This document shows, one piece after another, positions 22,561 through 30,260 of a DNA stretch of 64,000 nt. This DNA comes from Mycetohabitans sp. B8 (GTDB lineage Bacteria; Pseudomonadota; Gammaproteobacteria; Burkholderiales; Burkholderiaceae), in NCBI RefSeq assembly GCF_021991875.1, contig NZ_JAHLKR010000008.1, positions 124,001 through 188,000 of the forward strand, written 5' to 3'. A program made the position numbers and the translations under genes. The first letter of the stretch is position 1, and each line of letters begins with the position of its first letter. The notes under the pieces were generated by a model. The model ran no database searches, was not told the DNA's origin, and saw nothing but the letters and a program-made list of their open reading frames with translations.

Positions 22561-23685
22561 TTAGAAGCGGTGACGCAGGCCAGCGGTCACAGCGACTTGC
22601 TTGTCGAACGACGACGGAGCCAGGCCGTTGATGGTCGCGGTAAAGCCGGTCTTGCTTTCGATAACCTTTTGGTACTCACCCTGCAGGTACACGTCGGTAC
22701 GCTTGGACAGCGCGTACGCGGTTTGCAGGCTGAATTGATGCCACTTCGGCGATTCGCCGTTCAGCTTGCCGTCGGTGTAAGTGTACGCACCCGCGACGCT
22801 CAATGCCGGTGTCAGGTTGTAGCGGCCGTTGACTTCATAGTTGTTGAAGCGCAGGTCGCTGTTGGCGGGCAGACCAATAGCGCTGGTGTTTGCGATGCCG
22901 AACGCATTGTCCAGCTTCGTTTGCGTGAACACGAAGCCTGCCGTTGCCGGGCCAAATGCGTAGCTCAGGCCTGCGCCCCAGGTACGCTGACGGCCAGCGA
23001 AGAACGTGGTGTCGTCATCCGAGACGGCGCCGGACAAGTTCACCGCCCCCGTCGCGTTGTTGTTCAGTTGCAGGTAAGCCGCTGCCACATTCAACGGACC
23101 GTAGTTATACGATGCGCCGACGCTGTATGCGCGGTTGTTCGCAAAATTGCCCGCTTGGTTCGAGAAGCCGTACAACGCGCCGAACTTGAAGCCTTCGAAG
23201 TCCGGGCTTTGATACTTCACCGAATTGTTGACGCGGAACGAGTTATCCAGGTTGTCGTTGTCGAACGGGTGCGCGAACTGCGTGCCGCCGTATTGCGTGC
23301 CGGTCAATGCCAGCGGGCCGAGGTAGTCAACGACGGAATCATATTGGCGGCCGAGCGTGACGGCGCCGTACTGGTCCGACGCAAGACCGACAAAGGCTTG
23401 ACGGCCGAACAGACGGTCTTGGCCTGTGTCGCCATTGCCGATGTTGAAACCGTTCTCCAGCGTGAAGATCGCCTTCAAGCCGCCACCCAGGTCTTCAGCG
23501 CCACGCAGGCCCCAACGGCTGCCGTTCACCGCGCCGCTGGTTTCCTGCCAGTTCGCACGACCGCCTTGGCTGTTCGTATACGTGATGCCGGCGTCGATCA
23601 AGCCATACAGCGTCACGCTGCTCTGCGCGTGGGCCGCCGTCGCGAACATGCCCGACAGGGCCGCAACCATGAGAGTCTTTTTCAT
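22561..23685 (-). CDS. Trimeric outer-membrane porin (Burkholderia general-porin family)
   Basis: 374 residues from the ATG at 23685 on the minus strand; GGAG is about 9 nt upstream. A longer ORF to 23925 adds residues before the signal peptide and is unlikely. The signal peptide MKKTLMVAALSGMFATAAHA ends in AHA before QSSVTLYGLIDAG, the hallmark start of these 16-strand porins. GSRWGLRGAEDLGGGLKAIF and a C-terminal GLRHRF with terminal Phe, needed for BAM recognition, complete it. It should form the main diffusion channel. A relic paralogue lies at 12941-13400. Confidence 0.94.
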   Translation of the reverse strand: MKKTLMVAALSGMFATAAHAQSSVTLYGLIDAGITYTNSQGGRANWQETSGAVNGSRWGLRGAEDLGGGLKAIFTLENGFNIGNGDTGQDRLFGRQAFVGLASDQYGAVTLGRQYDSVVDYLGPLALTGTQYGGTQFAHPFDNDNLDNSFRVNNSVKYQSPDFEGFKFGALYGFSNQAGNFANNRAYSVGASYNYGPLNVAAAYLQLNNNATGAVNLSGAVSDDDTTFFAGRQRTWGAGLSYAFGPATAGFVFTQTKLDNAFGIANTSAIGLPANSDLRFNNYEVNGRYNLTPALSVAGAYTYTDGKLNGESPKWHQFSLQTAYALSKRTDVYLQGEYQKVIESKTGFTATINGLAPSSFDKQVAVTAGLRHRF

Positions 23686-24099
23686 CTTTGTGAACTCCAA
23701 ATACGTATGGGAAACCTTACCCAAGCTTTGAGGAAACGAGGCCGCCGGTGAGTCGGCAGCGTGTATTTCAAATGGTGCGGCATTGAAATGAGCCAGATGA
23801 CGCACCTGTTTCCTGGAAAGACAAAGTGTAAAGATCCGGTCGTGATGCGAACATTCCGAATTCTGCAACAATATATTGACTGTTGCGCAATGATGGGCGG
23901 CGTCCCGCTCAGCCTTGTGTAGCAAGCCTGAGCGGCGATTCAGCTCAATTTCAACAGTGATAGACGAGCACTTGACGTTGTGTTTGTACGACAGCTAAAT
24001 GAAGGGAACTAATAGGCAATGAGTGTGTCGCGCCCATTATTTCGGCGGCCACAATACATGATTGTCGGATTGATTAACAATAGGACGTGCCGGTTTGGC

Positions 24100-24191
24100 T
24101 ATACTGCAATCACTGCTTTCCCTAGCAGCTTTTTCTTCTGAAAAAGATCTCCAAACCTTATCAGCGCGGTCGTCTTGATCGCGCTTTTTTT
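24100..24191 (+). ncRNA. Candidate small RNA with its own terminator
   Basis: A TATACT hexamer at 24100-24105 could be a -10 box, though no good -35 is visible. About 55 nt downstream begins a strong rho-independent terminator, and between them lies a 7-bp hairpin (CTTTTTC-TTCT-GAAAAAG, 24129-24146). No plus-strand protein gene precedes this terminator (porin is on the other strand), so it would end a transcript of about 80 nt. Such isolated promoter-hairpin-terminator layouts are typical of trans-acting small RNAs. Identity unknown. Confidence 0.4.
24163..24191 (+). terminator. Strong orphan rho-independent terminator
   Basis: Nine-pair stem AGCGCGGTC / GATCGCGCT with loop GTCTT and one G-T pair, followed by seven T residues (24185-24191). 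It has no upstream plus-strand gene. Confidence 0.8.
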
Positions 24192-24496
24192 GCGCCGTCG
24201 CCCATCGCACCGTCGCCATCGCACCGTCGCGCCAGTGCGCAATCGCACCGGTGGCCGGAGCGTCGCGGGTGAATGGGTAGGGCATCGAGCCGGCGCCGAG
24301 ACCGTCGGCTCATTCCAGTGACGCGTGACGGCGCTAGGCACTGCCGAGCGGTGCAATGTCCAGTCGCTGGCTATCCAATCCTCGGTCACGTAATGACGTG
24401 CTTCCATGAGCGGCGCCGATAACAGATTGTGCCAGTGATCGCCGTGCCAAATCCTATCAAAGCGGGTCAAGCCCGAGGGGGCGGGCGCGGTGGTCG

Positions 24497-24584
24497 GCAC
24501 AGGGCTGGGCCGCATAGGCTGGGCCGCACAGGGCTGGGCCGCACAGGGCTGGGCCGCATAGGCTGGGCCGCACAGGGCTGGGCC
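24497..24584. repeat. GC-rich tandem repeat, six units of 14-15 bp
   Basis: Six contiguous units in the order 15-14-15-15-14-15 bp: GCACAGGGCTGGGCC alternates with the shorter GCATAGGCTGGGCC. The long/short/long/long/short/long pattern suggests that a 44-bp block was duplicated. It lies in non-coding sequence. Confidence 0.88.
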
Positions 24585-25082
24585 GATCTGCAGCGTGGCG
24601 TAAATCATGCCGCAGCCAACTGAAAAGATGCTTAACGGGCGTCAGCATCGTATGTCTTCCTTGCTACATCGAATCGTTCTTGTAAATAGTCTCTCGAATC
24701 GCTTCGGAATAGAATCAGCATAAACACCTACATTTGTTGGACATTTGCGGTAAAAATTTCTGACAATTCATAATTGAATATCGCGATTCAAGTAAAAACG
24801 ACTTGTGCAATTCGGATAACGAAAGCTTGAATGACATTGTTGCGCGTTTCCCCGAGCGGACTGCTGTGGCCCACTGGGCGGGCGTTCCGAAGGATTGATA
24901 AAAGCGTGCCAATCGCGCGGCAGCATATTTTCTGCTTGACGTACAGTCCTGTTTCTATTTATAACAACACCGCTGGATTTTCAGGATGCGAGGTGGCTGC
25001 ATAACGCGGGAATCCTTGTTTCATGATTTTCTGCAGATGAATTGAAGTTTGTTACGTCAACACTTGAGGGGAAGCACGATTT

Positions 25083-25286
25083 ATGGAAACGGGTATCGTC
25101 AAATGGTTTAACGATGCTAAAGGCTATGGCTTTATCACCGCGGATTCGGGGGGCGAGGACCTGTTCGCACACTTCTCCGAAATCCGTTCGGAAGGGTTCA
25201 AATCGTTGAAGGAAAGCCAGCGCGTATCGTTCGAAGTGAAGAATGGCCCGAAGGGTAAGCAAGCGGCGAACATCCGGCCGTTGTGA
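25083..25286 (+). CDS. Cold-shock-domain protein (CspA family)
   Basis: 67-residue single-stranded nucleic-acid-binding protein: [20 protein letters not shown] carries RNP1 (KGYGFI) and DLFAHF is RNP2. Such proteins melt mRNA structure at low temperature or act constitutively. AGGGGAAG is about 13 nt before the ATG. A long AT-rich leader precedes it, as in other csp genes, and a terminator follows at 25361. Burkholderia genomes carry several paralogues, so I give no numbered symbol. Confidence 0.95.
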   Translation: METGIVKWFNDAKGYGFITADSGGEDLFAHFSEIRSEGFKSLKESQRVSFEVKNGPKGKQAANIRPL

Positions 25287-25299
25287 CGCGGTGCCCGAT

Positions 25300-25341
25300 T
25301 CGGGATTCAATGTCGCTGACTCGGGATTCAATGCCGCTGAC
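25300..25341. repeat. Tandem 21-bp repeat after the cold-shock gene
   Basis: Two head-to-tail copies of TCGGGATTCAATGYCGCTGAC with one mismatch, in the 3' untranslated region between the csp stop and its terminator. Confidence 0.85.
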
Positions 25342-25360
25342 GCATGTCGGCGGTAGCCCA

Positions 25361-25389
25361 AAGCTCCGCGCGTCGGAGCTTTTCTTTTC
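25361..25389 (+). terminator. Rho-independent terminator of the cold-shock gene
   Basis: Stem AAGCTCCG / CGGAGCTT with loop CGCGT followed by TTTCTTTTCT, 75 bp after the csp stop. Confidence 0.82.
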
Positions 25390-25482
25390 TCCGCCGTGTG
25401 CCGCGCAACGACAACACGCGCGGAACCGGTCATTTCGGGCGACAATGCGCGTTTGCGTTCCTTATGCCACTGTTGCGTTGCC

Positions 25483-26775
25483 ATGACCGATCTCGCTAGC
25501 CTGATCCACGATGCCGATGCACGACCCCTCGCGTTTGTGGATCTGGAGACGACGGGTGGGCGCCCCGGGATCGACCGCATCACGGAGGTGGGCGTAATTG
25601 AAGTGGACCGTGATGGCGTTCGTCGTTGGAGCACGCTGGTCGATCCGCTGCAGCCCATCCCGCTATTTGTGCAGCAGTTGACCGGCATCACGGATACGAT
25701 GGTCCGTGGCGCACCGACATTTGATGCGCTTGCTGCTGAACTCGCGTGCCGACTCGATGGCAAGTTGTTTGTCGCGCACAACGCGCGCTTCGATCATGGT
25801 TTCCTGAAGAAAGCGTTCGATCGGGTCGGCATCCGCTTCGATCCTGACGTACTGTGCACGGTGCGGCTGTCCCGCGCACTGTTTCCGCGCGAAAGCCGAC
25901 ATGGGCTTGATGCACTCGCACAGCGGCTGGAGCTGACCGCGTGTGGTCGGCATCGGGCGTTGGCCGACGCCGATCTGGTGTGGCAGTTCTGGCAGCGCGT
26001 CCATGCCCTGTATCCACGCCCCGCCATCGACGCAGCATTGAGCCGCCTGATTCGCGGGGGCGGGGCCGACGCGATGACCGATGCGTTACCGGCTGGCTCA
26101 GGCGTCTACGCGCTGTTCGACAGCGATGGCGTGCCGTTGTACGTAGGCAAGAGCGCCAAGCTGCGGCAACGCGTGCGCACGCAGTTGTTTGGCGAGCGTC
26201 GCTCGAGCCGCGACGCGCAATTGGCCGCGCGCGTGCATGAGGTGCGCGTCTATCCGGTGGTGGGCGAGGTCGGGCTGTTGCTGGCGGATGCGCATTGGAC
26301 TGCTGTGCTGCGCCCGAGGCTCGGTCGTCGCGTGGCGGCAACGATGCAGCCACCGCGTGGCGCCATGCCTTGGCCCTACGGCGGACCTGTCGCACTGATC
26401 GAGCGGTCAGGCCACGATCGTGCGCACGGAGTACATTTGCTGGACGCATGGCACTATCTCGGGTCCACCACCGACTTGGATCGTGCGCGCGCGTTGCTCG
26501 ATGCACATCGGCAGTCCCGCGCGGCGTGCAGCGACGCGCGCGATATTGTTCAGCCCGCGCAAGTCGCGATGGCTCAGCCTGGCTTGCTGGGCGTCGTGGA
26601 GCCGACCTTTAACGCAGCGATTGCCCGGATTCTCGCGCAGCGCTTGGCGCGGGGCGGGCTGATCGTGGAGCGGCTCGCAGACGACGTGGCGCTGGCCGAC
26701 GGCCGCCACTGCCAGCCGGCGCCGCCAGACGCTGCTCACCCTACCGCGCCGACGCCGCCCGTCGTGCAGAGATGA
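25483..26775 (+). CDS. DEDDh 3'-5' exonuclease fused to a GIY-YIG endonuclease domain
   Basis: 430 residues from ATG 25483 (MTDLASLIHDAD). The N-terminal half resembles the DNA polymerase III epsilon exonuclease: VDLETTG (Exo I, near residue 19), HNARFDHGFL (Exo II, near 100) and HRALADA (Exo III, near 157). From about residue 205 GVYALFDSDGVPLYVGKSAKLRQRV is a GIY-YIG nuclease domain like that of UvrC and Cho. This architecture is known from proteobacterial Cho-like repair proteins that nick 3' to DNA lesions. The C-terminal ~130 residues are unassigned. No DNA-repair neighbour is present. Confidence 0.88.
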   Translation: MTDLASLIHDADARPLAFVDLETTGGRPGIDRITEVGVIEVDRDGVRRWSTLVDPLQPIPLFVQQLTGITDTMVRGAPTFDALAAELACRLDGKLFVAHNARFDHGFLKKAFDRVGIRFDPDVLCTVRLSRALFPRESRHGLDALAQRLELTACGRHRALADADLVWQFWQRVHALYPRPAIDAALSRLIRGGGADAMTDALPAGSGVYALFDSDGVPLYVGKSAKLRQRVRTQLFGERRSSRDAQLAARVHEVRVYPVVGEVGLLLADAHWTAVLRPRLGRRVAATMQPPRGAMPWPYGGPVALIERSGHDRAHGVHLLDAWHYLGSTTDLDRARALLDAHRQSRAACSDARDIVQPAQVAMAQPGLLGVVEPTFNAAIARILAQRLARGGLIVERLADDVALADGRHCQPAPPDAAHPTAPTPPVVQR

Positions 26776-27035
26776 GACATCGCGGTGCGCAGCGTCGCGC
26801 AGCGCGATGCGTCATAGACCGTCATCGTTTTCCTGTCGGCGAGCGCCCTGGCCACACGGATTGGGCAATCCGGCGTGCCGCGTCGTGCTTGCACGCACGC
26901 CAGCGCTAGCAGCATGGTAGCGTCGAGTGCATCGAGTTGGGGCTGGGTCACTGTACCCAGGTCGGGGCCCGGGCCGTCGAGCGGCGCATCGCGCCACTGT
27001 GCGAAAAGCGCGGCTTGGAACGCATGGGTAGCCAT
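26736..27035 (-). CDS. Doubtful hypothetical protein
   Basis: 99 residues from ATG 27035, overlapping the 3' end of the exonuclease gene on the other strand. No ribosome site is visible. The product has fairly balanced composition (QPQLDALDATMLLALACVQA), which is the only argument for coding. No family is recognised. High-GC antisense ORFs of this length arise often by chance. Confidence 0.22.
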   Translation of the reverse strand: MATHAFQAALFAQWRDAPLDGPGPDLGTVTQPQLDALDATMLLALACVQARRGTPDCPIRVARALADRKTMTVYDASRCATLRTAMSHLCTTGGVGAVG

Positions 27036-27193
27036 CACGGATGGCGTGAATCTCGGGGACAGCAGCAGGGGACCGGGGTGCAACGGCGTGCATTGGCAGG
27101 GGCGACGAGGCGAGGGGGCCTGAGCAGGCGGTGCTTACATGCGGGCAGTTGAGTTGCACCGACACAACAAACACCAACGCGCGTATCGCACCC

Positions 27194-27340
27194 TCACTGC
27201 GCGTTGCCGGACTTGCGTTGTTCGTCAAAGAATGCGCGGACGTGCTCGGGCAGGTCTGCGAGAAACTCGACGCCCACCGGTTCCGGGTCTGGGCTAGCGA
27301 CCTTGTCTGGCGACGGAATCTTGGTGGGTTTGGCTTCCAT
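27194..27340 (-). CDS. Small conserved-looking hypothetical protein (48 residues)
   Basis: The ATG at 27340 on the minus strand is preceded by AGGAGAGTCGCC, a textbook ribosome site. The product starts MEAKPTKIPSPDKVASPDPE and ends LADLPEHVRAFFDEQRKSG. It is acidic-basic mixed and likely a disordered N-terminus followed by one amphipathic helix. I do not recognise the family. It lies between the exonuclease gene and tRNA-Thr and shows no operon partner. Confidence 0.65.
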   Translation of the reverse strand: MEAKPTKIPSPDKVASPDPEPVGVEFLADLPEHVRAFFDEQRKSGNAQ

Positions 27341-27807
27341 GGCGACTCTCCTTGTTGTGAATCGATTATCCGCCTCGAGTCCGATCGTGTGTGAGTGTCA
27401 CGTGGCCACGACGCGTTTTTCTCTCCCTTTTGTTGCTATAACAGCACAGCAGGCTAATAGAAAACAATGCGGCGGGAAAATATCCGCGCGCATTGCGTCA
27501 AGCAGGGAAACAGTGGGGCAACGCGCCGCGTTTCGTTCAGCGAATGATCTATTGTTGGCGATTTGTGGGCGGTTGACTGGACGTTACCGTACCGAGGCTT
27601 TCACCGAACATCGGTGCCAGACATCGACGCTGTCCGTGCCGCGAGGCGATTGAGCGCATCGCAACGGCGGCTGACCCACGGACGGCCGTGCCGGCGGTGT
27701 GCGGCATACAGACGCAGTGTGGCATGCGCGCGGCGTTAGGATGAGGGCGGCGACGCATCCTGTCCGCGGAAGGCGGCGGTGTGGCCATGCGACGCGCAGA
27801 ACACAAC
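27341..27807. other. Intergenic region without supported gene
   Basis: About 470 bp between the small ORF and the tRNA-Thr terminator. It must hold the promoter of the 48-residue gene. Short ORFs present are unsupported. Confidence 0.4.
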
Positions 27808-27839
27808 AAAAAGCCCGCAAAACTGATGTTTTGCGGGCT
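27808..27839 (-). terminator. Terminator of tRNA-Thr
   Basis: Perfect 11-bp stem GCCCGCAAAAC / GTTTTGCGGGC with loop TGAT, followed on the minus strand by TTTTTG. Confidence 0.9.
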
Positions 27840-27846
27840 AAATCCA

Positions 27847-27922
27847 TGGTGCCGGAGAGAAGACTCGAACTTCCGACCTTCGCATTACGAATGCGCTGCT
27901 CTACCAACTGAGCTACACCGGC
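27847..27922 (-). tRNA. tRNA-Thr(CGU)
   Basis: 76-nt tRNA on the minus strand: GCCGGTG acceptor, TAGCTCAGTTGGTAGAGC D-arm, anticodon loop TTCGTAA (anticodon CGU), T-arm with GTTCGAGTC, and encoded CCA. The acceptor stem carries one U-U mismatch at position 6-67. Confidence 0.94.
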
Positions 27923-27934
27923 AACAGAAGCGAG

Positions 27935-27964
27935 ATTATAAGAGTGGATGACCGGGGTTGGCAA
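27935..27964 (-). promoter_or_regulatory. Promoter of tRNA-Thr(CGU)
   Basis: On the minus strand TTGCCA (plus-strand 27959-27964) and a perfect TATAAT (plus-strand 27935-27940) are 18 bp apart, with the -10 box 12 nt before the tRNA. Confidence 0.6.
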
Positions 27965-28063
27965 CCCCCGCTGACATCCTGTGTCAGCGCTCCCTGCGCC
28001 TCACTGCGGTGTCAGCGGGCGCTCGCCAGTGTCAGGGGCGCTCGCATCTAAATAATAGTGTGC

Positions 28064-29086
28064 TCAGCCCTCAACGTGATACCGCGTCACGCGGTCAACT
28101 TCATGCTTGGAGCCGAGGAACACGGCGACGCGCTCGTGCAGGCTCTTGGGCTGGATGTCCAGTATCCGCTTTTCGCCATTGGTCGCGGCGCCGCCTGCCT
28201 GCTCGACGATGAATGCCATCGGATTCGCCTCATACATGAGGCGCAGCTTGCCGGGCTTGTCCGGCGTGCGCTTGTCGGCCGGATACATGAAGATGCCGCC
28301 ACGATGCAGGATGCGGTTCACGTCCGCCACCATCGAGGCGATCCAGCGCATATTGAAGTCCTTCTTGCGGGGGCCGTGTACGCCCTGCGTCAGTTCGCTG
28401 ACATAACGCTGCACCGGTGCGTACCAATGGCGCTGGTTCGACGCATTAATTGCATATTCGTGCGTGTCCACCGGGATGCGCAGGTCGCGATGCGTGAGTA
28501 CCCATGAGCCGAGTTCGCGATCGAGCGTGAAGCAGTTGACGCCGTGGCCCGTGGTGAGCACGAGCAGCGTTTGCGGGCCGTACACCGCAAAGCCGGCTGC
28601 CACCTGACGAGAGCCCTTTTGCAGGAATGATTGCTCGGTCGGGTGGGCACCATCTGGGCAGCGCAGAACTGAGAAAATCGTGCCGATCGATACGTTCACG
28701 TCAATATTGGACGAGCCATCGAGCGGATCGAATAGCAGCAGGTATTCGCCTTTGGGGAAGAACGTGGGGATCGGATGAATGCTTTCCATTTCCTCCGATG
28801 CCATCGCGGCGAGGTTGCCGCCCCACTCGTTGGCTTCAAGCAAGATTTCGTTGGACAGGATGTCGAGTTTTTTCTGTACCTCTCCCTGTACGTTCTCGCT
28901 GCCGGCACTGCCGAGCGCCTCACCCAGCGCGCCCTTGCTGACGTGATAACTGATGAGCTTGCAGGCGCGGGACACGACCTCGATCAGCAACCGCAGATCG
29001 GCCGGGATGTTGTTATGTTCGCGCTGTTGTTCGATCAGGTACTGGGTGAGAGTCGTGCGGCGTGAGGTGTGCCGGGTCGCTTCCAT
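28064..29086 (-). CDS. fbp: Fructose-1,6-bisphosphatase, class 1
   Basis: 340 residues from ATG 29086, which has GGAG 6 nt upstream; an in-frame start at 29167 is weaker. It hydrolyses fructose-1,6-bisphosphate in gluconeogenesis. The metal-binding signature [20 protein letters not shown] is near residue 115. The C-terminal [20 protein letters not shown] segment and the active-site KYxADxH-type region ([10 protein letters not shown]) are present. Monocistronic; it diverges from nothing close and lies next to metR on the same strand. Confidence 0.95.
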   Translation of the reverse strand: MEATRHTSRRTTLTQYLIEQQREHNNIPADLRLLIEVVSRACKLISYHVSKGALGEALGSAGSENVQGEVQKKLDILSNEILLEANEWGGNLAAMASEEMESIHPIPTFFPKGEYLLLFDPLDGSSNIDVNVSIGTIFSVLRCPDGAHPTEQSFLQKGSRQVAAGFAVYGPQTLLVLTTGHGVNCFTLDRELGSWVLTHRDLRIPVDTHEYAINASNQRHWYAPVQRYVSELTQGVHGPRKKDFNMRWIASMVADVNRILHRGGIFMYPADKRTPDKPGKLRLMYEANPMAFIVEQAGGAATNGEKRILDIQPKSLHERVAVFLGSKHEVDRVTRYHVEG

Positions 29087-29221
29087 GATGAGCTCCGAAA
29101 AACGCTGTTCAAGAGGCGCGATCGCTGTCTTGGGGCACCGTTGCCAGCACCGCGCCGCGATTTGCATTGGCCGCCATTCTACATGGGCGGTGTGGCGCGT
29201 CGGTGCGTTGGCGAGTCTGCA

Positions 29222-30163
29222 CTATAGCAATTCGATTTGAGGCAGGTTTAGTAGACTGGTTTCGCGCATCGTCGACACGAAGTCGGCCGCGTACGGCCGC
29301 AGGGCGAATGCGGGCAGCATTGCCGCGTAGAGCTCGCCGGACAGTGGCGCGCCCTTTCGCGGCGGCCCGCATCGCACCGGGCGGGCCGCGACGTAGCGCT
29401 TTTCGAGATAGGTCGCCACAGCCCACAGCGGCAATGCGGCGATCCCACGGCGGCTGGCGACCAACTGCAGGATCGCCACGGTCAATTCCGACGTGCGGCG
29501 CTTGGGCTCGATACCGGCGGGCCGGAGCACTTGGCGCACGATGTCGAGCATGTCGTCGGGCACCGGATAGGTGATCAGCGTCTCGTCGCGAAAGTCGTCG
29601 GCCGTCAACGCGTCACGGACGGCGAGCGGGTGCTCATGCGCGAGCAGCGCGACGATCTGGAAGCGAAACAGCGGCCGATGCTCGACGTTCTCGTCAGGGT
29701 CGGCTTCGGCGACGATCGCCAGGTCTGCCCGGTCCGAATGCAGCAGTCCGATCGGGTCGGCATGAAAGCCGGACACGATATCCAACTCCACGTCGGGCCA
29801 GCGCTGCCGAAAAGCGTCCATGGCGGGCATGAGCCAATCGAAACAGGTGTGGCATTCCACTGCGATGCGCAGCGTGCCGCCGCTGCCTTGCACCAGGCGC
29901 GCGACGTCGCGCTCGGCTTCCCCGATCGCGGGCACGACGTGGTCGGCCAGCGCCAGTAGCCGTTTGCCGGCCGGCGTGAAGACCAGTGGCGACGACTTGC
30001 GCACGAACAGGATCAGGCCGAAATGGTCCTCGATCGCCCGCAGTTGATGCGACAGTGCGGATTGCGTCAGGCATAGCCACTGCGCGGCCCGCGACAGGTT
30101 GCCGGCCTCGCGCAGCGCGATCAGAGTTTGCAGGTGGCGCAACTCCAGCGGCGAGCGGATCAT
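29222..30163 (-). CDS. metR: LysR-type regulator MetR
   Basis: 313-residue LysR-family activator. The N-terminal winged helix-turn-helix includes HLQTLIALREAGNLSRAAQW and LTQSALSHQLRAIE, and the homocysteine-sensing substrate-binding domain follows (LRIAVECHTCFDWLMPAM, a MetR-type stretch). It diverges from metE with 97 bp between them, the classical metR-metE arrangement in which MetR with homocysteine activates metE. The intergenic TGAAAAAAATTAA resembles half of the MetR palindrome. Confidence 0.93.
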   Translation of the reverse strand: MIRSPLELRHLQTLIALREAGNLSRAAQWLCLTQSALSHQLRAIEDHFGLILFVRKSSPLVFTPAGKRLLALADHVVPAIGEAERDVARLVQGSGGTLRIAVECHTCFDWLMPAMDAFRQRWPDVELDIVSGFHADPIGLLHSDRADLAIVAEADPDENVEHRPLFRFQIVALLAHEHPLAVRDALTADDFRDETLITYPVPDDMLDIVRQVLRPAGIEPKRRTSELTVAILQLVASRRGIAALPLWAVATYLEKRYVAARPVRCGPPRKGAPLSGELYAAMLPAFALRPYAADFVSTMRETSLLNLPQIELL

Positions 30164-30260
30164 CGTACTTGAAAAAAATTAAAGACAAACCAAAAAATAT
30201 TTCGTTTGAATCATACATCACTGCAATCGATACTGTGCGGTACTTAAATCGGAGGCCGCA
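30164..30260. promoter_or_regulatory. metR-metE divergent control region
   Basis: 97 AT-rich bp between divergent regulator and target. TGAA-N5-TTAA at the metR-proximal side and TGAATCATACATCA further on are imperfect matches to the TGAANNNNNTTCA MetR site. CGGAGG just before 30261 is the metE ribosome site. Confidence 0.5.

Larger units (their letters stand above)
23686..25082. other. Long gene-poor region between porin and cold-shock gene
   Basis: About 1.4 kb without a supportable protein gene. It contains the porin promoter region, including GCAACA and TGTTGC arms 10 bp apart at 23865-23886; a candidate small RNA ending at 24191; a GC-rich tandem array at 24497-24584; and an AT-rich stretch from 24640 that must carry the cold-shock promoter and leader. 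A leftward ORF through the array (24099-24608) encodes an unfamiliar stretch and is judged non-coding. Confidence 0.5.

Noticed and set aside
22531..23751. 406-codon plus-strand ORF opposite the porin gene
   Set aside because: Antisense shadow of the porin; Val/Arg/Ala-rich with no family similarity.
24099..24608. 169-codon leftward ORF through the GC-rich repeat, with AAQPCAAQPCAAQP peptide
   Set aside because: It begins in the tandem array, has no ribosome site, and overlaps the candidate small RNA; no family is recognised.
25396..25482. Upstream extension of the exonuclease/GIY-YIG ORF
   Set aside because: These 29 codons lie in the intergenic space after the cold-shock terminator and do not resemble the exonuclease family; ATG 25483 fits the family start.
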